From Alphaproteobacteria bacterium UBA6347 (GTDB lineage Bacteria; Pseudomonadota; Alphaproteobacteria; CAAGCB01; CAG-977): a stretch of 37,756 bases of DNA. Where the stretch lies: positions 257-38,012 of the forward strand of contig DJRZ01000077.1 of the NCBI GenBank assembly GCA_002440235.1. Reading direction: 5' to 3'. Positions within the stretch are counted from its first letter, which is position 1. The number at the start of each line of letters is the position of its first letter. The notes beneath the pieces are model-generated. The model was not told where the DNA came from and made no database searches. It worked only from the letters and a program-made list of their open reading frames with translations. This document shows positions 1-9,485 of the stretch, one piece after another. The translations under genes were made by a program, and so were the position numbers.

Positions 1-513
1 CTGACGTTTCTGCCGTGTTCCGTCACGGCGCCCGCGCTGTTTTCTGTCGCCGTTCTGAACCTCGCGGCGATCGCCGACTTCGTCGAAAACAGAGGAGCGG
101 GCGTTCGGTTTCACGCGGCGGCGGTCGTCTGCGCGGCGGCGGGCGCGGCGGCTGGATTGCTTGCCCCCGCCGGCGTCGGCTTGACCGCTTTCGCGCTGTC
201 CGCGCTGTTGTTCCGTCCGCGCGCGGGCGAACCGACGGCGCAGGAACTGTGGTACGACGTCGCTTTCCCGCTGTTCGTGCTGTTGTGTTCGTTCGTTTCG
301 TTCATGATCGCGGGACACGCGCGTGATTTCCACCCCGTCGTCGCTCAGGTCGCCGCGCTGGTCATGGCGGGGGCTTTGCCCGTCTGCGCCAAATCGTCGG
401 GGGTGCGTCTGGCGTTGATGACGGCGGTCGTCATCGTGTTCGGCACTTACGTCTTTTCCGCCGAAGACACCGGTTACAGCGTCCGCGCCCATGTTATCGA
501 GGAAGTGAACTGA
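1..513 (+). CDS. Membrane protein, C-terminal part (partial at left edge)
   Basis: Frame 1 is open from the first base of the window to a TGA at 511-513, giving about 170 residues with no obvious start, so the gene begins outside the window. The translation alternates hydrophobic stretches (rich in Ala, Val, Leu and Phe) with short polar loops. At least four segments look long enough to cross the membrane, including VAFPLFVLLCSFVSFMIAG and the late LALMTAVVIVFGTYVF. It therefore looks like the end of a polytopic inner-membrane protein. No family motif is recognisable in the visible part, so no function is assigned. Its last 20 bases overlap the end of the convergent nuclease gene. An internal ATG at 301 or the TTG at 157 could be read as starts, but the hydrophobic pattern continues upstream of both. 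Confidence 0.65.
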   Translation: MTFLPCSVTAPALFSVAVLNLAAIADFVENRGAGVRFHAAAVVCAAAGAAAGLLAPAGVGLTAFALSALLFRPRAGEPTAQELWYDVAFPLFVLLCSFVSFMIAGHARDFHPVVAQVAALVMAGALPVCAKSSGVRLALMTAVVIVFGTYVFSAEDTGYSVRAHVIEEVN

Positions 514-1000
514 CGCCTTTTCTGTAATCGGACGGCAGATCGAAACGGCACGCCCAAACGCCGCGTTTCGCTTTCATCGCGGCGGCTTCGGCGTCGAAAA
601 ACGCGTCGGGCGCCCCCGCCGGAACGACCGCGAGCCCCGATTCGACCAAGGCTTTGTTCAAACTGGTTTCCGCGCCGTTTTCCGAAACGAAGCATTCCCC
701 GACGAACCGTCCGTACCAGTCGCGTTCCGAAACGCGGCAGACCGCCGTTTTGTTTCCGATCATCTTTATCAGTTCGTCTTTGGCGGTTTGTCCGCACGGC
801 GTTTCCTTGCCCGAACACAGGCACGTCTGCTTTAATTCCGGCGCGTCGACGCCGTTCAGCCGCACGGTGTCGCGCCCGATTTTCAGCGTGTCGCCGTCGA
901 CGACGAAAGCGCGCGTTCCCGCCGAGCGTTCCGCCGCGAAAGCCAAGCCGAAAACCGCGGCGTATTTTATTGATTTCAAAACGAAGTTCCGTCTGTTCAT
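494..1000 (-). CDS. Secreted thermonuclease-like protein (SNase family)
   Basis: The 168-residue product has a basic N-terminus and a hydrophobic stretch (about residues 9-22) typical of a secretion signal, followed by one staphylococcal nuclease-like domain. Family hallmarks are visible: VVDGDTLKIGRDTVRLNGVDAPE near residues 33-55 supplies the conserved Asp-Gly-Asp-Thr and the Arg-x-x-Gly-x-Asp-x-Pro-Glu segments. The later ERDWYGRFVGECFV segment carries the third conserved Arg region. Family members cleave DNA or RNA using calcium; an extracytoplasmic role is inferred from the signal. Four cysteines between residues about 60 and 90 are consistent with an oxidising compartment. The gene is transcribed away from the alpha-2-macroglobulin gene, and a TATGAT box (complement of 1018-1023) lies just upstream of its start, although no good -35 partner is seen. 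It overlaps the convergent membrane-protein gene by 20 bases. Confidence 0.8.
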   Translation of the reverse strand: MNRRNFVLKSIKYAAVFGLAFAAERSAGTRAFVVDGDTLKIGRDTVRLNGVDAPELKQTCLCSGKETPCGQTAKDELIKMIGNKTAVCRVSERDWYGRFVGECFVSENGAETSLNKALVESGLAVVPAGAPDAFFDAEAAAMKAKRGVWACRFDLPSDYRKGVSSLPR

Positions 1001-1060
1001 TTTTTGAAAACGCGCGTATCATAAACGTTCTGACGAATTAAAAACACGGGGGACACCGGA

Positions 1061-4000
1061 ATGTCAAAGGGATTTTTGCCGTATTTGATCGCGTTGTGCT
1101 TTTCTTTCGACGCCGCCGCGCGGGGATTGGATATTCGCCGCGTCGTGCCGAACGGAACGGACGTCGGGACGGACGTTGATAAAATCGTGTTCGAATTCGA
1201 CCGCCCCGTTGTCGATTTCGGCGCGGCGGAACGGACGGCGGACGAAATCCCCGTGACGATCAAGCCCGCCGTTCAATGCGATTGGCGCTGGGTGAACCGC
1301 GAAACGCTGGCGTGTCTGACGGGCAAGGACGCTTTGAAGCCCGCGACGGCTTATAAAATCGCTGTCGGCGCCGGATTTAAAACGGCGGCGGGGGAGACTT
1401 TGGGCGAAACGCGCCGCTTTTCGTTCGAAACAAAACGTCCGGAACTGAATCCGTCCGCCGCGCGCTTCGTCGATTTCGCCGCGCCCGAACGCCCGCGCTG
1501 GCAGGTCGCTTTCGCCGTTCCCGTCAAGGACGGATCCGTCCGGTCGAACCTGTATTTCAGGGCGAACGGCAAAAAGGTCAAGGCGGACGTCGCCCCCGTC
1601 GAATGCTTTGACTGGGAAAGCGACTGCGAACTGCGCCGTCTGGTCGTCCCCGTCAAGGATCTGGGCGTCGACACGCCCTACGAACTGGCGTTTGACGACG
1701 GATTCAAAGCCTCGAACGGCGGCGGTCTGAAATCCGAAAAATCGGGCGTCGCGGGGGCGGGGCGGACTTTGCCCGTGTTTCAGGCGCTGGCGTTGCGGTG
1801 CTACGACGAAAAATACGACATTCAATCCGTTTCGGCGGAACAGTCGCGGCTGAAAACGCCCGAATGCCGTTTCGACGCGCCCGTCGGCGTCGTTCTGTCC
1901 GACAAAACGGTTCTGGAAAACGCGTCGAAATTCGTCAAAGCGACGCCTGCCGCGACCGTCGCCGACCGCGAATACGTTTCCGACACCGTTTCCCTGTTTC
2001 CGCAAAAGGCGGGGCAAACCTACGCCGTTTCCGTTTCGGGGGAAACGACGGACGTTTGGGGCAACAAAATCGCCGCGCCCGCGACGTTTTACTTTAAAAC
2101 GGGCGACCGTCAGCCGGGCTTGAACCTGCCGTATTCCTCGGTCGTTCTGGAAAAAGACGAAACAACCGCCGCCTACGGCTACGCCACCAATCTGAACCGC
2201 GCCGCCGTCGATTATGCCGGATTCGACGCGGACGGACCCGTCGCGGGGCGTTACGGCGTTCCGGAAATCGATCCGCTGATCAGAAACGCCGCCTATCCGT
2301 TCGATTACGGCGCGCGCGCGATGTTGCGGGGCAAATCGGGATTCGTCGCCGGAAAATTCGAAACCGCTCCCGCGGGCGGCGGGACGCGTTCTTTCGCCGC
2401 TTCGGTGTCGCCGTGGCAGACGGTCGCTAAAATCGGGTGGAAAAAATCGCTGGTCTGGGCGGTCGATTTCAAAACGGGCGAACCCGTTTCGGGCGCGAAA
2501 GTCGAACTGTTCGCCGCACCGCAGACCGATCCAGCGCGCAAAACCGTTCTGGCGGGCGCGAAAACCGACCGGACGGGACGCGCCGAACTGGCGGGATACG
2601 ATTCTTTCGATCCGAAAGCCGAACTGCTGAACCGGTGGGACGACGCCAAGCCGTCGCTGTTCGTTTCCGTCGCCAAAGGGGACGACGTCGCCGTCCTGCC
2701 TTTGCAAAGTCAATTTTCCCTGTCCGCCGGCGCGCTGAGCGACTGGAACGTGTCGAGCGTTTATTTCCCCGAACCGCGGCTTTATCTGCGCGCGTTCGGT
2801 TTCACGCCGCAGGGCGTCTACCGTCCGGGGGACGAGGTCGCCTATAAAATCTACGTCCGCAAGGTCGACGGGCAAAATCTGGGAAAAGCCCCCGCGTCGG
2901 GGTACGAGCTGAGCGTTTCGGATTCAACGGGGACGGTCGTTTTCAAACGCGGAAATTTGTCCCTGTCGGCGTTCGGCGCGCTGGACGGGACGTTCGCGCT
3001 GCCCGCGAACGCCGTTTCCGGAGCGTACGAAGTGATGCTGAAACGGGGGGACGCCGCGCTTTACCCGATGCGTTTTCTGGTGTCGGACTTCACGCCCGCC
3101 GCGTTTAAATCCGCGACCGAAGTGAACGGCGGCGTTTTCAAGGCGAAATCAAAGGTCGCGATGCGTTCCCGCGCGACGCTGTTTTCGGGCGGTCCGTTTT
3201 CAAAGGCGAATATGCGCCAAACTGCCGTTCTGAACTACGTTCCGTTCGTTTTCGGCAAGGGGGAGGACGCCTATTCGTTCGAACCCGACATGGCTGAAAA
3301 GGACTACGCCCCCGAAACGCTGTTCGACGCGCGCGGCGTCGCCGACGGTCGGGGCGAACTGTCGGAAACGCGCGTTTTGCCGCAGTCGGAAAAGCCCTAC
3401 GGAAAGATTCGTTTCGAAACAAAGGTCTATGACGATTCCGGACGGTCTTATTCGTCTTTCGCGACGGCGGAATATTTTTCGACCGACAGGCTGGTCGGCG
3501 TGCGGACGGGCAAGGGCGAAGCGAAAGCGGGCGAACCCGTTTCCGTCGAATACGTCGTCGTCAACCCGAACCGTCAAGAGGTCGCCGGCGTTCCCATCAA
3601 AATCGTTTTCACCCGCCGTCAAAACAAGCTGATCCGCGAAAAATCGGCGGGCAGCGCGTATCTGTCCAAATACATTTCCGTCGACGAACAGGTCGGCGAA
3701 TGCATGGGCATGAGCGCGACCGTCCCGCAAAAATGCGTTTTCACTCCCGATAAAAGCGGGCTGTACAAAGTGGCGGCGTCGGTCAACGGCGGCGTCGCGT
3801 CGCGGTTGTCCTTTTACGTTCAGGGGGCTGATTTCGTCCCGTGGGCGGGGGCTGAAAACCGGCTGAAAATCGTTCCCGACAAAAACGAATACGCCGCGGG
3901 CGACGCGATTTCGCTGACGGTCGAAAACCCCGTTCCGGGGGCGCGGGCTTTGGTGACGGTCGAACGCTACGGCGTGCTGGAATCCTTTGTTCGAACATTG

Positions 4001-6535
4001 GAAAAGTCGGTCGAAAAAATCGAAATTCCCGTAAAGCCGGATTTCTTCCCCGGCGTGTACGTGTCCGTCGCGGCGTTTTCCCCGCGCGTCGCCGCTCCGA
4101 CCAAAGGCGACGTCGATTTGGGCAAACCCGCGCAATGGACGGGGTATCTGAAAATCCCCGTCGCCGATCCCGACCGGAAAATCGAAATCGACGTCCGACC
4201 CGAAAAGGCGGAGTACCGCCCGTCCGACGTGCTGAAAGTCGCTTTGTCGGCGCGGATTCCGGATAAAAAACAGCCGGTGGAGGTCGCCGTCGTCGTTTTG
4301 GACGAAGCGGTGCTGTCCCTGCTGCCCGACGGCGAAAAAGCTTTCGATCCCTACGCCGGATTGAACAAACTGGGGGATCTGGACGTCCGAACGTACAGTC
4401 TGATCGAACAGCTGATCGGACGTCAGAAAGTCGAAAAGAAAGGCGCGAATCAGGGCGGCGACGGCGGATCGGACTTTCCCGTGCGCGACGTGTTCAAATA
4501 TGTAGCCTATTTCAATCCGTCGCTGAAACTGGACAAAAACGGCGCGGGCGCGTTCGAAATGAAGCTGCCCGACAACCTGACGGGGTGGCGCGTGATCGCC
4601 GCCGCCGTGACGCCCGATCGGTTCGCGGGCATGTCGCAGGCGCGCGTCGCCGTTTCCCTGCCGCTGGAAATCAGGGCTTTGACGCCGAACGTCGCGCGGT
4701 CGGGCGATGATTTTTCGGCGGGCGCGTCCGTTTTGAACAGAACGCCGGAAACGGTCGACGCCGTCGTTTCGATGCGGGCGGAGGGCGCGGTTGAAAAATC
4801 CGTCGTTTCGACGCGGCGCGTCGCGCTGGCTCCGTTTGAACGCAAAGCCGTGTTCTTTGATTCCGTGACGGCGAAGCTGAACCCGCGGGAGGAAAAGGGT
4901 GAAGTCGTCCTGACCCTGACGGCGAACGGCGCGAAAGCCGTCGACGGCGTCAGGCAAACCGTTCCCGTTCTGGCGATGACGGAAATGCAAACGGCGGCGG
5001 AATACGGCGTTTCCGACGGCGGCGACGTCAAAATCCCCGTTTCCGTTCCCGACGCCGTTAAAAATTACGGCGGCAGACTGTCCGTGTCCGTTTCGGCGGG
5101 CGCGCTGAACGGAGTCGCGCCGGCGGTTCGGGCGATGCGGGACTATCCGCACCCGTGCTGGGAACAAAAACTGTCCCGCGCCGTCGCCGCCGCCGTGTAC
5201 GCGAAGAACAAAACCGCCGTGTCGTCCGAAGAATTGTGGGCGGACGCGGACGCTTTCGTTCGCGGCGTCCTGAAACAGGCGTCCGCTTATCAGGCGGAAA
5301 ACGGCGGCATGGCGTACTTCGCCGCCGACAACGCGCGCGTGTCCCCGTATCTGACGGCGTACACCGCTTTCGCGTTCGATTTCCTGACGCGGGCGGGGTA
5401 CGCGGTCGACGCGAACGTTCAAGCCAAGCTGGCGGATTACCTGACGGGATTTTTCAAACGGACGGACCGCGCGTTCGATCCCGCCGAAATGCTGACGGCG
5501 CGTCTGCTGTCCGCGGAATATTTGAAAAACAGGGGGCTGGTTTCCGACGCCGACATCGCGGTGTTTGACGAATCCCTGCCGCAGATGACCGCTTTCGACA
5601 AAGCGTTGTACTTGCGTTTGCGGTCGACGGACGCCCTGATCGACGATCTGTTCAACGCGTCGTTTCAAACGTCGGGGACGATGGTCCTCAAAGACGCGCC
5701 GAACGCCGCGACTTTGGCGTCGTCCGCGAAATCGACCTGCGCCGCGATCAACGCCTTTGACAATGAAAAAACGGCGGAAAGATTGGCGCGCGGGGCTTAT
5801 TCCCTGCGCGGCGCGGACGGAACGTGGGCGAACACGCAGGCGAACGCGTTTTGTCTGGCGGCGTTGTCCGATTACGCCGGAAAAACAAAAACGGACGTCG
5901 ATTTGAAACTGAACGCCGGATTCGACGGCAAAGACGTTTTAAACGCCGTTTTCGAATCGACAGCCGATCCCGCCGTTTCGGGCGTCGCCGTTTTGACGGC
6001 TGAAAACGCGGGAAAAAGGGCGGATCTGGAAATTTCAGCCGACGGCAGGGGACGGTATTACTATCAAACCGTTCTGGATTACCCGTCGGATCCGTCGCGC
6101 GGCGCGAACGCTGGGTTGCGGGTCGAACGCCGCTATTTCGTTGAACACGGGGGCAAATTCGTTCCGTTCGACGATGCGACGGTTTTGAAACGCGGCGATC
6201 GGGTCAAGGTGGAACTGACCGTGACGACGCCCGTTTTCCTGCCGATGGTCGCTTTGCGCGATTCCGTTCCGGGGGCGTTCGAACCCGTCAATTCGGCGTT
6301 GGCGACCGCGGGAACGGCGGAACGGGACGACGGCGCGTTTTATTTCAGGGACACGGGGCGCGCCGCGGTCGGTTTCTACGCCGAAGGGCTGCCCGCGGGG
6401 ACGCACGCGGTTTCCTACGCCGCGCAGGTGGTGTCGGGCGGCGTCTTTACCGCTTTCCCCGCGAAAGCCGAAGCGATGTACACCCCCGACGTGTTCGGGC
6501 TGACGGCGGCGGATCGTGTCAAAGTCGCCGAATAA
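1061..6535 (+). CDS. Bacterial alpha-2-macroglobulin family protein
   Basis: This 1824-residue protein matches large bacterial alpha-2-macroglobulins (E. coli YfhM type), which trap proteases in the periplasm. It starts with a short signal-like segment (about residues 4-21) but lacks a clean lipobox, unlike E. coli YfhM. Repeated beta-rich macroglobulin modules fill the first 1100 residues. A Gly/Lys/Asn-rich flexible stretch (near residues 1126-1140) precedes the RDVFKYVAYFNPSL and LPDNLTGWRVIA segments that mark the end of the bait region in this family. The thioester motif is Cys1366-Trp-Glu-Gln1369, preceded by YPHP, so the covalent trap appears intact. The alpha-helical thioester domain and receptor-like C-terminus follow. 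A GGGGGA ribosome site lies upstream of the ATG. The stop overlaps the pbpC start by 20 bases, so the two are co-translated, which matches the common A2M-PbpC pairing for coupling protease defence to wall repair. Confidence 0.93.
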   Translation: MSKGFLPYLIALCFSFDAAARGLDIRRVVPNGTDVGTDVDKIVFEFDRPVVDFGAAERTADEIPVTIKPAVQCDWRWVNRETLACLTGKDALKPATAYKIAVGAGFKTAAGETLGETRRFSFETKRPELNPSAARFVDFAAPERPRWQVAFAVPVKDGSVRSNLYFRANGKKVKADVAPVECFDWESDCELRRLVVPVKDLGVDTPYELAFDDGFKASNGGGLKSEKSGVAGAGRTLPVFQALALRCYDEKYDIQSVSAEQSRLKTPECRFDAPVGVVLSDKTVLENASKFVKATPAATVADREYVSDTVSLFPQKAGQTYAVSVSGETTDVWGNKIAAPATFYFKTGDRQPGLNLPYSSVVLEKDETTAAYGYATNLNRAAVDYAGFDADGPVAGRYGVPEIDPLIRNAAYPFDYGARAMLRGKSGFVAGKFETAPAGGGTRSFAASVSPWQTVAKIGWKKSLVWAVDFKTGEPVSGAKVELFAAPQTDPARKTVLAGAKTDRTGRAELAGYDSFDPKAELLNRWDDAKPSLFVSVAKGDDVAVLPLQSQFSLSAGALSDWNVSSVYFPEPRLYLRAFGFTPQGVYRPGDEVAYKIYVRKVDGQNLGKAPASGYELSVSDSTGTVVFKRGNLSLSAFGALDGTFALPANAVSGAYEVMLKRGDAALYPMRFLVSDFTPAAFKSATEVNGGVFKAKSKVAMRSRATLFSGGPFSKANMRQTAVLNYVPFVFGKGEDAYSFEPDMAEKDYAPETLFDARGVADGRGELSETRVLPQSEKPYGKIRFETKVYDDSGRSYSSFATAEYFSTDRLVGVRTGKGEAKAGEPVSVEYVVVNPNRQEVAGVPIKIVFTRRQNKLIREKSAGSAYLSKYISVDEQVGECMGMSATVPQKCVFTPDKSGLYKVAASVNGGVASRLSFYVQGADFVPWAGAENRLKIVPDKNEYAAGDAISLTVENPVPGARALVTVERYGVLESFVRTLEKSVEKIEIPVKPDFFPGVYVSVAAFSPRVAAPTKGDVDLGKPAQWTGYLKIPVADPDRKIEIDVRPEKAEYRPSDVLKVALSARIPDKKQPVEVAVVVLDEAVLSLLPDGEKAFDPYAGLNKLGDLDVRTYSLIEQLIGRQKVEKKGANQGGDGGSDFPVRDVFKYVAYFNPSLKLDKNGAGAFEMKLPDNLTGWRVIAAAVTPDRFAGMSQARVAVSLPLEIRALTPNVARSGDDFSAGASVLNRTPETVDAVVSMRAEGAVEKSVVSTRRVALAPFERKAVFFDSVTAKLNPREEKGEVVLTLTANGAKAVDGVRQTVPVLAMTEMQTAAEYGVSDGGDVKIPVSVPDAVKNYGGRLSVSVSAGALNGVAPAVRAMRDYPHPCWEQKLSRAVAAAVYAKNKTAVSSEELWADADAFVRGVLKQASAYQAENGGMAYFAADNARVSPYLTAYTAFAFDFLTRAGYAVDANVQAKLADYLTGFFKRTDRAFDPAEMLTARLLSAEYLKNRGLVSDADIAVFDESLPQMTAFDKALYLRLRSTDALIDDLFNASFQTSGTMVLKDAPNAATLASSAKSTCAAINAFDNEKTAERLARGAYSLRGADGTWANTQANAFCLAALSDYAGKTKTDVDLKLNAGFDGKDVLNAVFESTADPAVSGVAVLTAENAGKRADLEISADGRGRYYYQTVLDYPSDPSRGANAGLRVERRYFVEHGGKFVPFDDATVLKRGDRVKVELTVTTPVFLPMVALRDSVPGAFEPVNSALATAGTAERDDGAFYFRDTGRAAVGFYAEGLPAGTHAVSYAAQVVSGGVFTAFPAKAEAMYTPDVFGLTAADRVKVAE

Positions 6536-8633
6536 AGCGAAAAAAACGATGGCGGCGGCGGTCGGCGTTTTGCTGGTCGCCGTTGTTTCGGTCGGGGCGA
6601 ATCTGGCGGATTTGCCCGATTCTTTCGCCGCTCTGACCGCACGGTCGGACAGGACGCAGTTTCTGGACAGGTCGGGCGAACCGCTGAACGCGACGTATCA
6701 AAGCTATTGGAACACGCGCGACGCCATGGCTTTGCACGACATGCCGCCTTTGCTGGTCAAGATGTTCGTTTTCGCCGAGGATAAAAACTTTTACGATCAC
6801 GGGGGCGTCGACTGGGCGGCGCGCGGCGCGGCGGTTTGGCAGAACGTCAGGGCGGGCGGGATCGTTCGCGGCGCCAGCACGCTGACGGAACAGGTCGCGC
6901 GCATGATCGCGCCGCGCAAACGGACGTTGTTTTCCAAAATCGTCGAGGGAATCGACGCCGCGCGGCTGGAACGGCGGTTTTCAAAAAACGACATTCTGGA
7001 ATTTTATCTGAATCAGGTTCCCTACGCCGCGAACCGCAGAGGAATCAAACAGGCGGCGCGGTATTATTTTTCCAAAACCCCCGACCGGCTGAGCGTTCGG
7101 GAAGCGGCGGCTTTGGTCGTTTTGGTGCGCGCGCCGTCGTCGTTTGACCCGTACCGCGGGGCGGCGGACATAAACGGGCTGATCGACAGGCGGCTGGAAT
7201 CGTTCGCGAAAGCGGGAAGCATCACGCCGGAACAGCTGGAATCGGGGCTGGGCGAAACGTTGAAGCCGGCGCCGCCCGAACTGACGGTCGAAGCGCCGCA
7301 CTTTTTGCGCTATTTGCGCGACGTCGGGGCGAACGGCGGGGCGGTCGACGCGACGCTGGACGCGTGGCTGCAAAAAAAAGTCGCCGGTCTGACCCGGCGC
7401 CGATTGGAAAATCTGGCGAAGCGGAACGCCGGCAACGCCGCCGTTCTGGTCGTTGACGTCAAAACGGGGGACATTCTGGTCTGGGCGGTCGAAAGCGGCG
7501 GAAAAAACGCGTCCGCCGTCAACGCCGTTCTGACGCCGCGCCAGCCCGCGTCCGCGCAAAAGCCGCTGCTGTACGCTCTGGCGCTGACAAAGGGCATGCG
7601 GGCGTCGACGAAAATCACCGACGCGCCGTTTTCGCGCGCGGTCGGACAGGGCGTCTACCATTTTAAAAATTACAGCCGCACGCATTACGGCGCCGTGACG
7701 GTGCGGCGGGCTTTGGGCAATTCGCTGAACATTCCCGCGCTGAAAACGATCGAATTCGTCGGCGTGGAAAACTATTTTCGGTTTTTGCTGGATCTGGGGT
7801 TCGCGCGTTTCGACCGCGGCGCCGACTATTACCGCGAAGGGCTGGCGCTGGGCAACGCCGAAGCGACGCTGTTCGAACTGACGCGAGCCTATCTGATGCT
7901 GGCGAACGGCGGCGTTCTGAAACCCCTGCGCGCGTACAAAGGGCAGGCGGTCGAACCGGACAGGCGCGTCCTGCCCGAAACGGCGGCGACGCTGATCGGC
8001 GACATCTTGTCCGATCCGTTCGCGCGGGAATTCGAATTCGGCAGGGACAGCGTTTTAAACTTTCCCGTTCAAACGGCGGTTAAAACGGGAACGTCGACCG
8101 GTTACAGGGACGCGTGGGCGATGGGATACAACGCCGATTTCGTCGCGGGCGTCTGGATCGGCAATCTGGATTATTCGCCGATGATCGACGTGACGGGGGC
8201 GTCGGGCGCGGGACTGCTGCTGCGTTCCGTGTTCACCGAATTGAACAAAATCAGAAATTCGGGCGGGTTGCGTTTGTCGGACGGACTGGTCGCGCAAACC
8301 GTCGGCGGCGAAACGGAATATTTTGATCCGAACGTCGCCGAAACATACGCCGAAAACAAAACCGCGCCCGTCGTTCTTTCCCCCGAAAACGGCGTGATGC
8401 TGGCGGTCGACCCGCGCGTTCCGGTCGAATGGCAGGCTTATCCGTTTTCGGTGTCGGATCTGCCGGACGGGGCGCGGGTTCTGTGGTTCGTCGACGGCGA
8501 AAAAACAGCCGCGACGACGCAAAAAACTTTTTTGTGGCGTCCCGTGAAAGGAAGTCATACGGTGGTCGCCGAAATCGTTGATCGGAACGGCGGCAAAACC
8601 GTTTTTCCCGCCCGAACCGTAATCGTGAAATAG
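6516..8633 (+). CDS. pbpC: Penicillin-binding protein 1C (bifunctional glycosyltransferase/transpeptidase)
   Basis: The 705-residue product carries an N-terminal membrane anchor (about residues 12-28), a GT51 peptidoglycan glycosyltransferase domain, a transpeptidase domain and the short C-terminal domain typical of PBP1C. In the glycosyltransferase, Glu88 lies in FAEDKNFYDH and the GASTLTEQ motif follows. In the transpeptidase, the three penicillin-binding motifs are present: Ser346-Ala-Gln-Lys349, Ser403-Leu-Asn405 and Lys523-Thr-Gly-Thr. Both activities therefore look intact. The start is a GTG at 6516, chosen because it includes the basic residues before the anchor; an ATG at 6549 would remove them. 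It overlaps the alpha-2-macroglobulin gene by 20 bases. The stop is TAG, which shows that TAG works as a terminator in this genome. Confidence 0.94.
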   Translation: MSKSPNKAKKTMAAAVGVLLVAVVSVGANLADLPDSFAALTARSDRTQFLDRSGEPLNATYQSYWNTRDAMALHDMPPLLVKMFVFAEDKNFYDHGGVDWAARGAAVWQNVRAGGIVRGASTLTEQVARMIAPRKRTLFSKIVEGIDAARLERRFSKNDILEFYLNQVPYAANRRGIKQAARYYFSKTPDRLSVREAAALVVLVRAPSSFDPYRGAADINGLIDRRLESFAKAGSITPEQLESGLGETLKPAPPELTVEAPHFLRYLRDVGANGGAVDATLDAWLQKKVAGLTRRRLENLAKRNAGNAAVLVVDVKTGDILVWAVESGGKNASAVNAVLTPRQPASAQKPLLYALALTKGMRASTKITDAPFSRAVGQGVYHFKNYSRTHYGAVTVRRALGNSLNIPALKTIEFVGVENYFRFLLDLGFARFDRGADYYREGLALGNAEATLFELTRAYLMLANGGVLKPLRAYKGQAVEPDRRVLPETAATLIGDILSDPFAREFEFGRDSVLNFPVQTAVKTGTSTGYRDAWAMGYNADFVAGVWIGNLDYSPMIDVTGASGAGLLLRSVFTELNKIRNSGGLRLSDGLVAQTVGGETEYFDPNVAETYAENKTAPVVLSPENGVMLAVDPRVPVEWQAYPFSVSDLPDGARVLWFVDGEKTAATTQKTFLWRPVKGSHTVVAEIVDRNGGKTVFPARTVIVK

Positions 8634-8642
8634 AGGAAAAAA

Positions 8643-9485
8643 ATGAAAAAGCCGGAACTGCTGCTGCCAGCCGGATCGCCCGAAGCGATGGAAACCGCCT
8701 TTTTGTACGGTGCCGACGCCGTGTACGCCGGACTGCCGTCGCTGTCTTTGCGCGCGAATCGGGGCTTTACGGTCGACGCGCTGGAATCCGCCTTGGCGCG
8801 CGCGCACGGCGCCGGCAAAAAAATTTATCTGACGCTGAACCTGTTTTCCCGCAACGAAGACGTCGACGCTTTGGAATCTTTCGCCGAAACGGCGAACCGT
8901 CTGCGCCCCGACGGACTGATCGTGTCCGACCCCGGCGTGTTCGTTTTCATGCGCGGACACGCGCCGGAAATTCCCCTGCACGTGTCGACCCAAGCCAACG
9001 TCGGGTCGTGGCTGACGGCGAAGTTCTGGCGGGATCTGGGCGCGAAAGTCTGCGTCCTGTCGCGCGAAACGCCCTTTGCCGACGTTTGCGAAATCAAGCG
9101 GCGTCTGCCCGATTTGAAAATCGAAATGTTCGTCCACGGCGCGATGTGCGTGAGTTATTCGGGACGCTGTCTGCTGTCCGCGTTCATGACGGGGCGGAGC
9201 GCGAACCGCGGCGCGTGCGCCCAAGCCTGCCGCTGGAAATACGGGCTTTTTTTGCGGGAGGAAAAGCGTCCCGACGAATTTCTGCCGGTGTTCGAAGACG
9301 ATCGCGGGACGTACGTTTTAAATTCCAAAGACCTGTGTCTGATGCCCAAACTGGACTTGATCCTGCGCGCGGGGATCGATCTGCTGAAAATCGAGGGGCG
9401 CAACAAAACGCCCTATTACGTCGCGCAGACCGCCCGCGCCTATCGCAAGGCGATCGACGACTGGTTCGCCGATCCCGACGGGTAG
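8643..9485 (+). CDS. U32 peptidase-family protein (TrhP-like), portion before in-frame TAG
   Basis: The first 280 codons encode the catalytic-barrel part of a U32-family protein. Family members such as TrhP and RlhA take part in RNA hydroxylation rather than proteolysis. The U32 signature is present as EMFVHGAMCVSYSGRCLLS. The four cysteines expected to bind an iron-sulfur cluster are visible at positions 169, 176, 192 and 196, with the second pair in CAQACRW. The N-terminus (ELLLPAGSPEAMETAFLYGA) is also typical. Reading stops at TAG 9483-9485 in the linker before the C-terminal domain. Relatives are usually above 400 residues, so this is a truncated product unless the codon is read through. 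The gene starts 9 bases after pbpC with a GAGGAAAAAA ribosome site, so it is probably in the same transcript. Confidence 0.85.
   Translation: MKKPELLLPAGSPEAMETAFLYGADAVYAGLPSLSLRANRGFTVDALESALARAHGAGKKIYLTLNLFSRNEDVDALESFAETANRLRPDGLIVSDPGVFVFMRGHAPEIPLHVSTQANVGSWLTAKFWRDLGAKVCVLSRETPFADVCEIKRRLPDLKIEMFVHGAMCVSYSGRCLLSAFMTGRSANRGACAQACRWKYGLFLREEKRPDEFLPVFEDDRGTYVLNSKDLCLMPKLDLILRAGIDLLKIEGRNKTPYYVAQTARAYRKAIDDWFADPDG

Noticed and set aside
1000..1060. Divergent promoter pair between the nuclease and alpha-2-macroglobulin genes
   Set aside because: Only a TATGAT box on the minus strand is convincing; no -35 partner on that strand and no boxes on the plus strand were found.
3200..5668. Long antisense open frame (822 codons) opposite the alpha-2-macroglobulin gene
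   Set aside because: The translation is low-complexity, rich in Arg, Phe, Gly and Val, with no domain; it is a by-product of the strong codon bias on the sense strand. The same holds for 1064-2875 on the minus strand.
9483..9485. General reassignment of TAG as a sense codon
   Set aside because: pbpC ends with TAG immediately before the next gene, and no other recognised gene here has an internal TAG.
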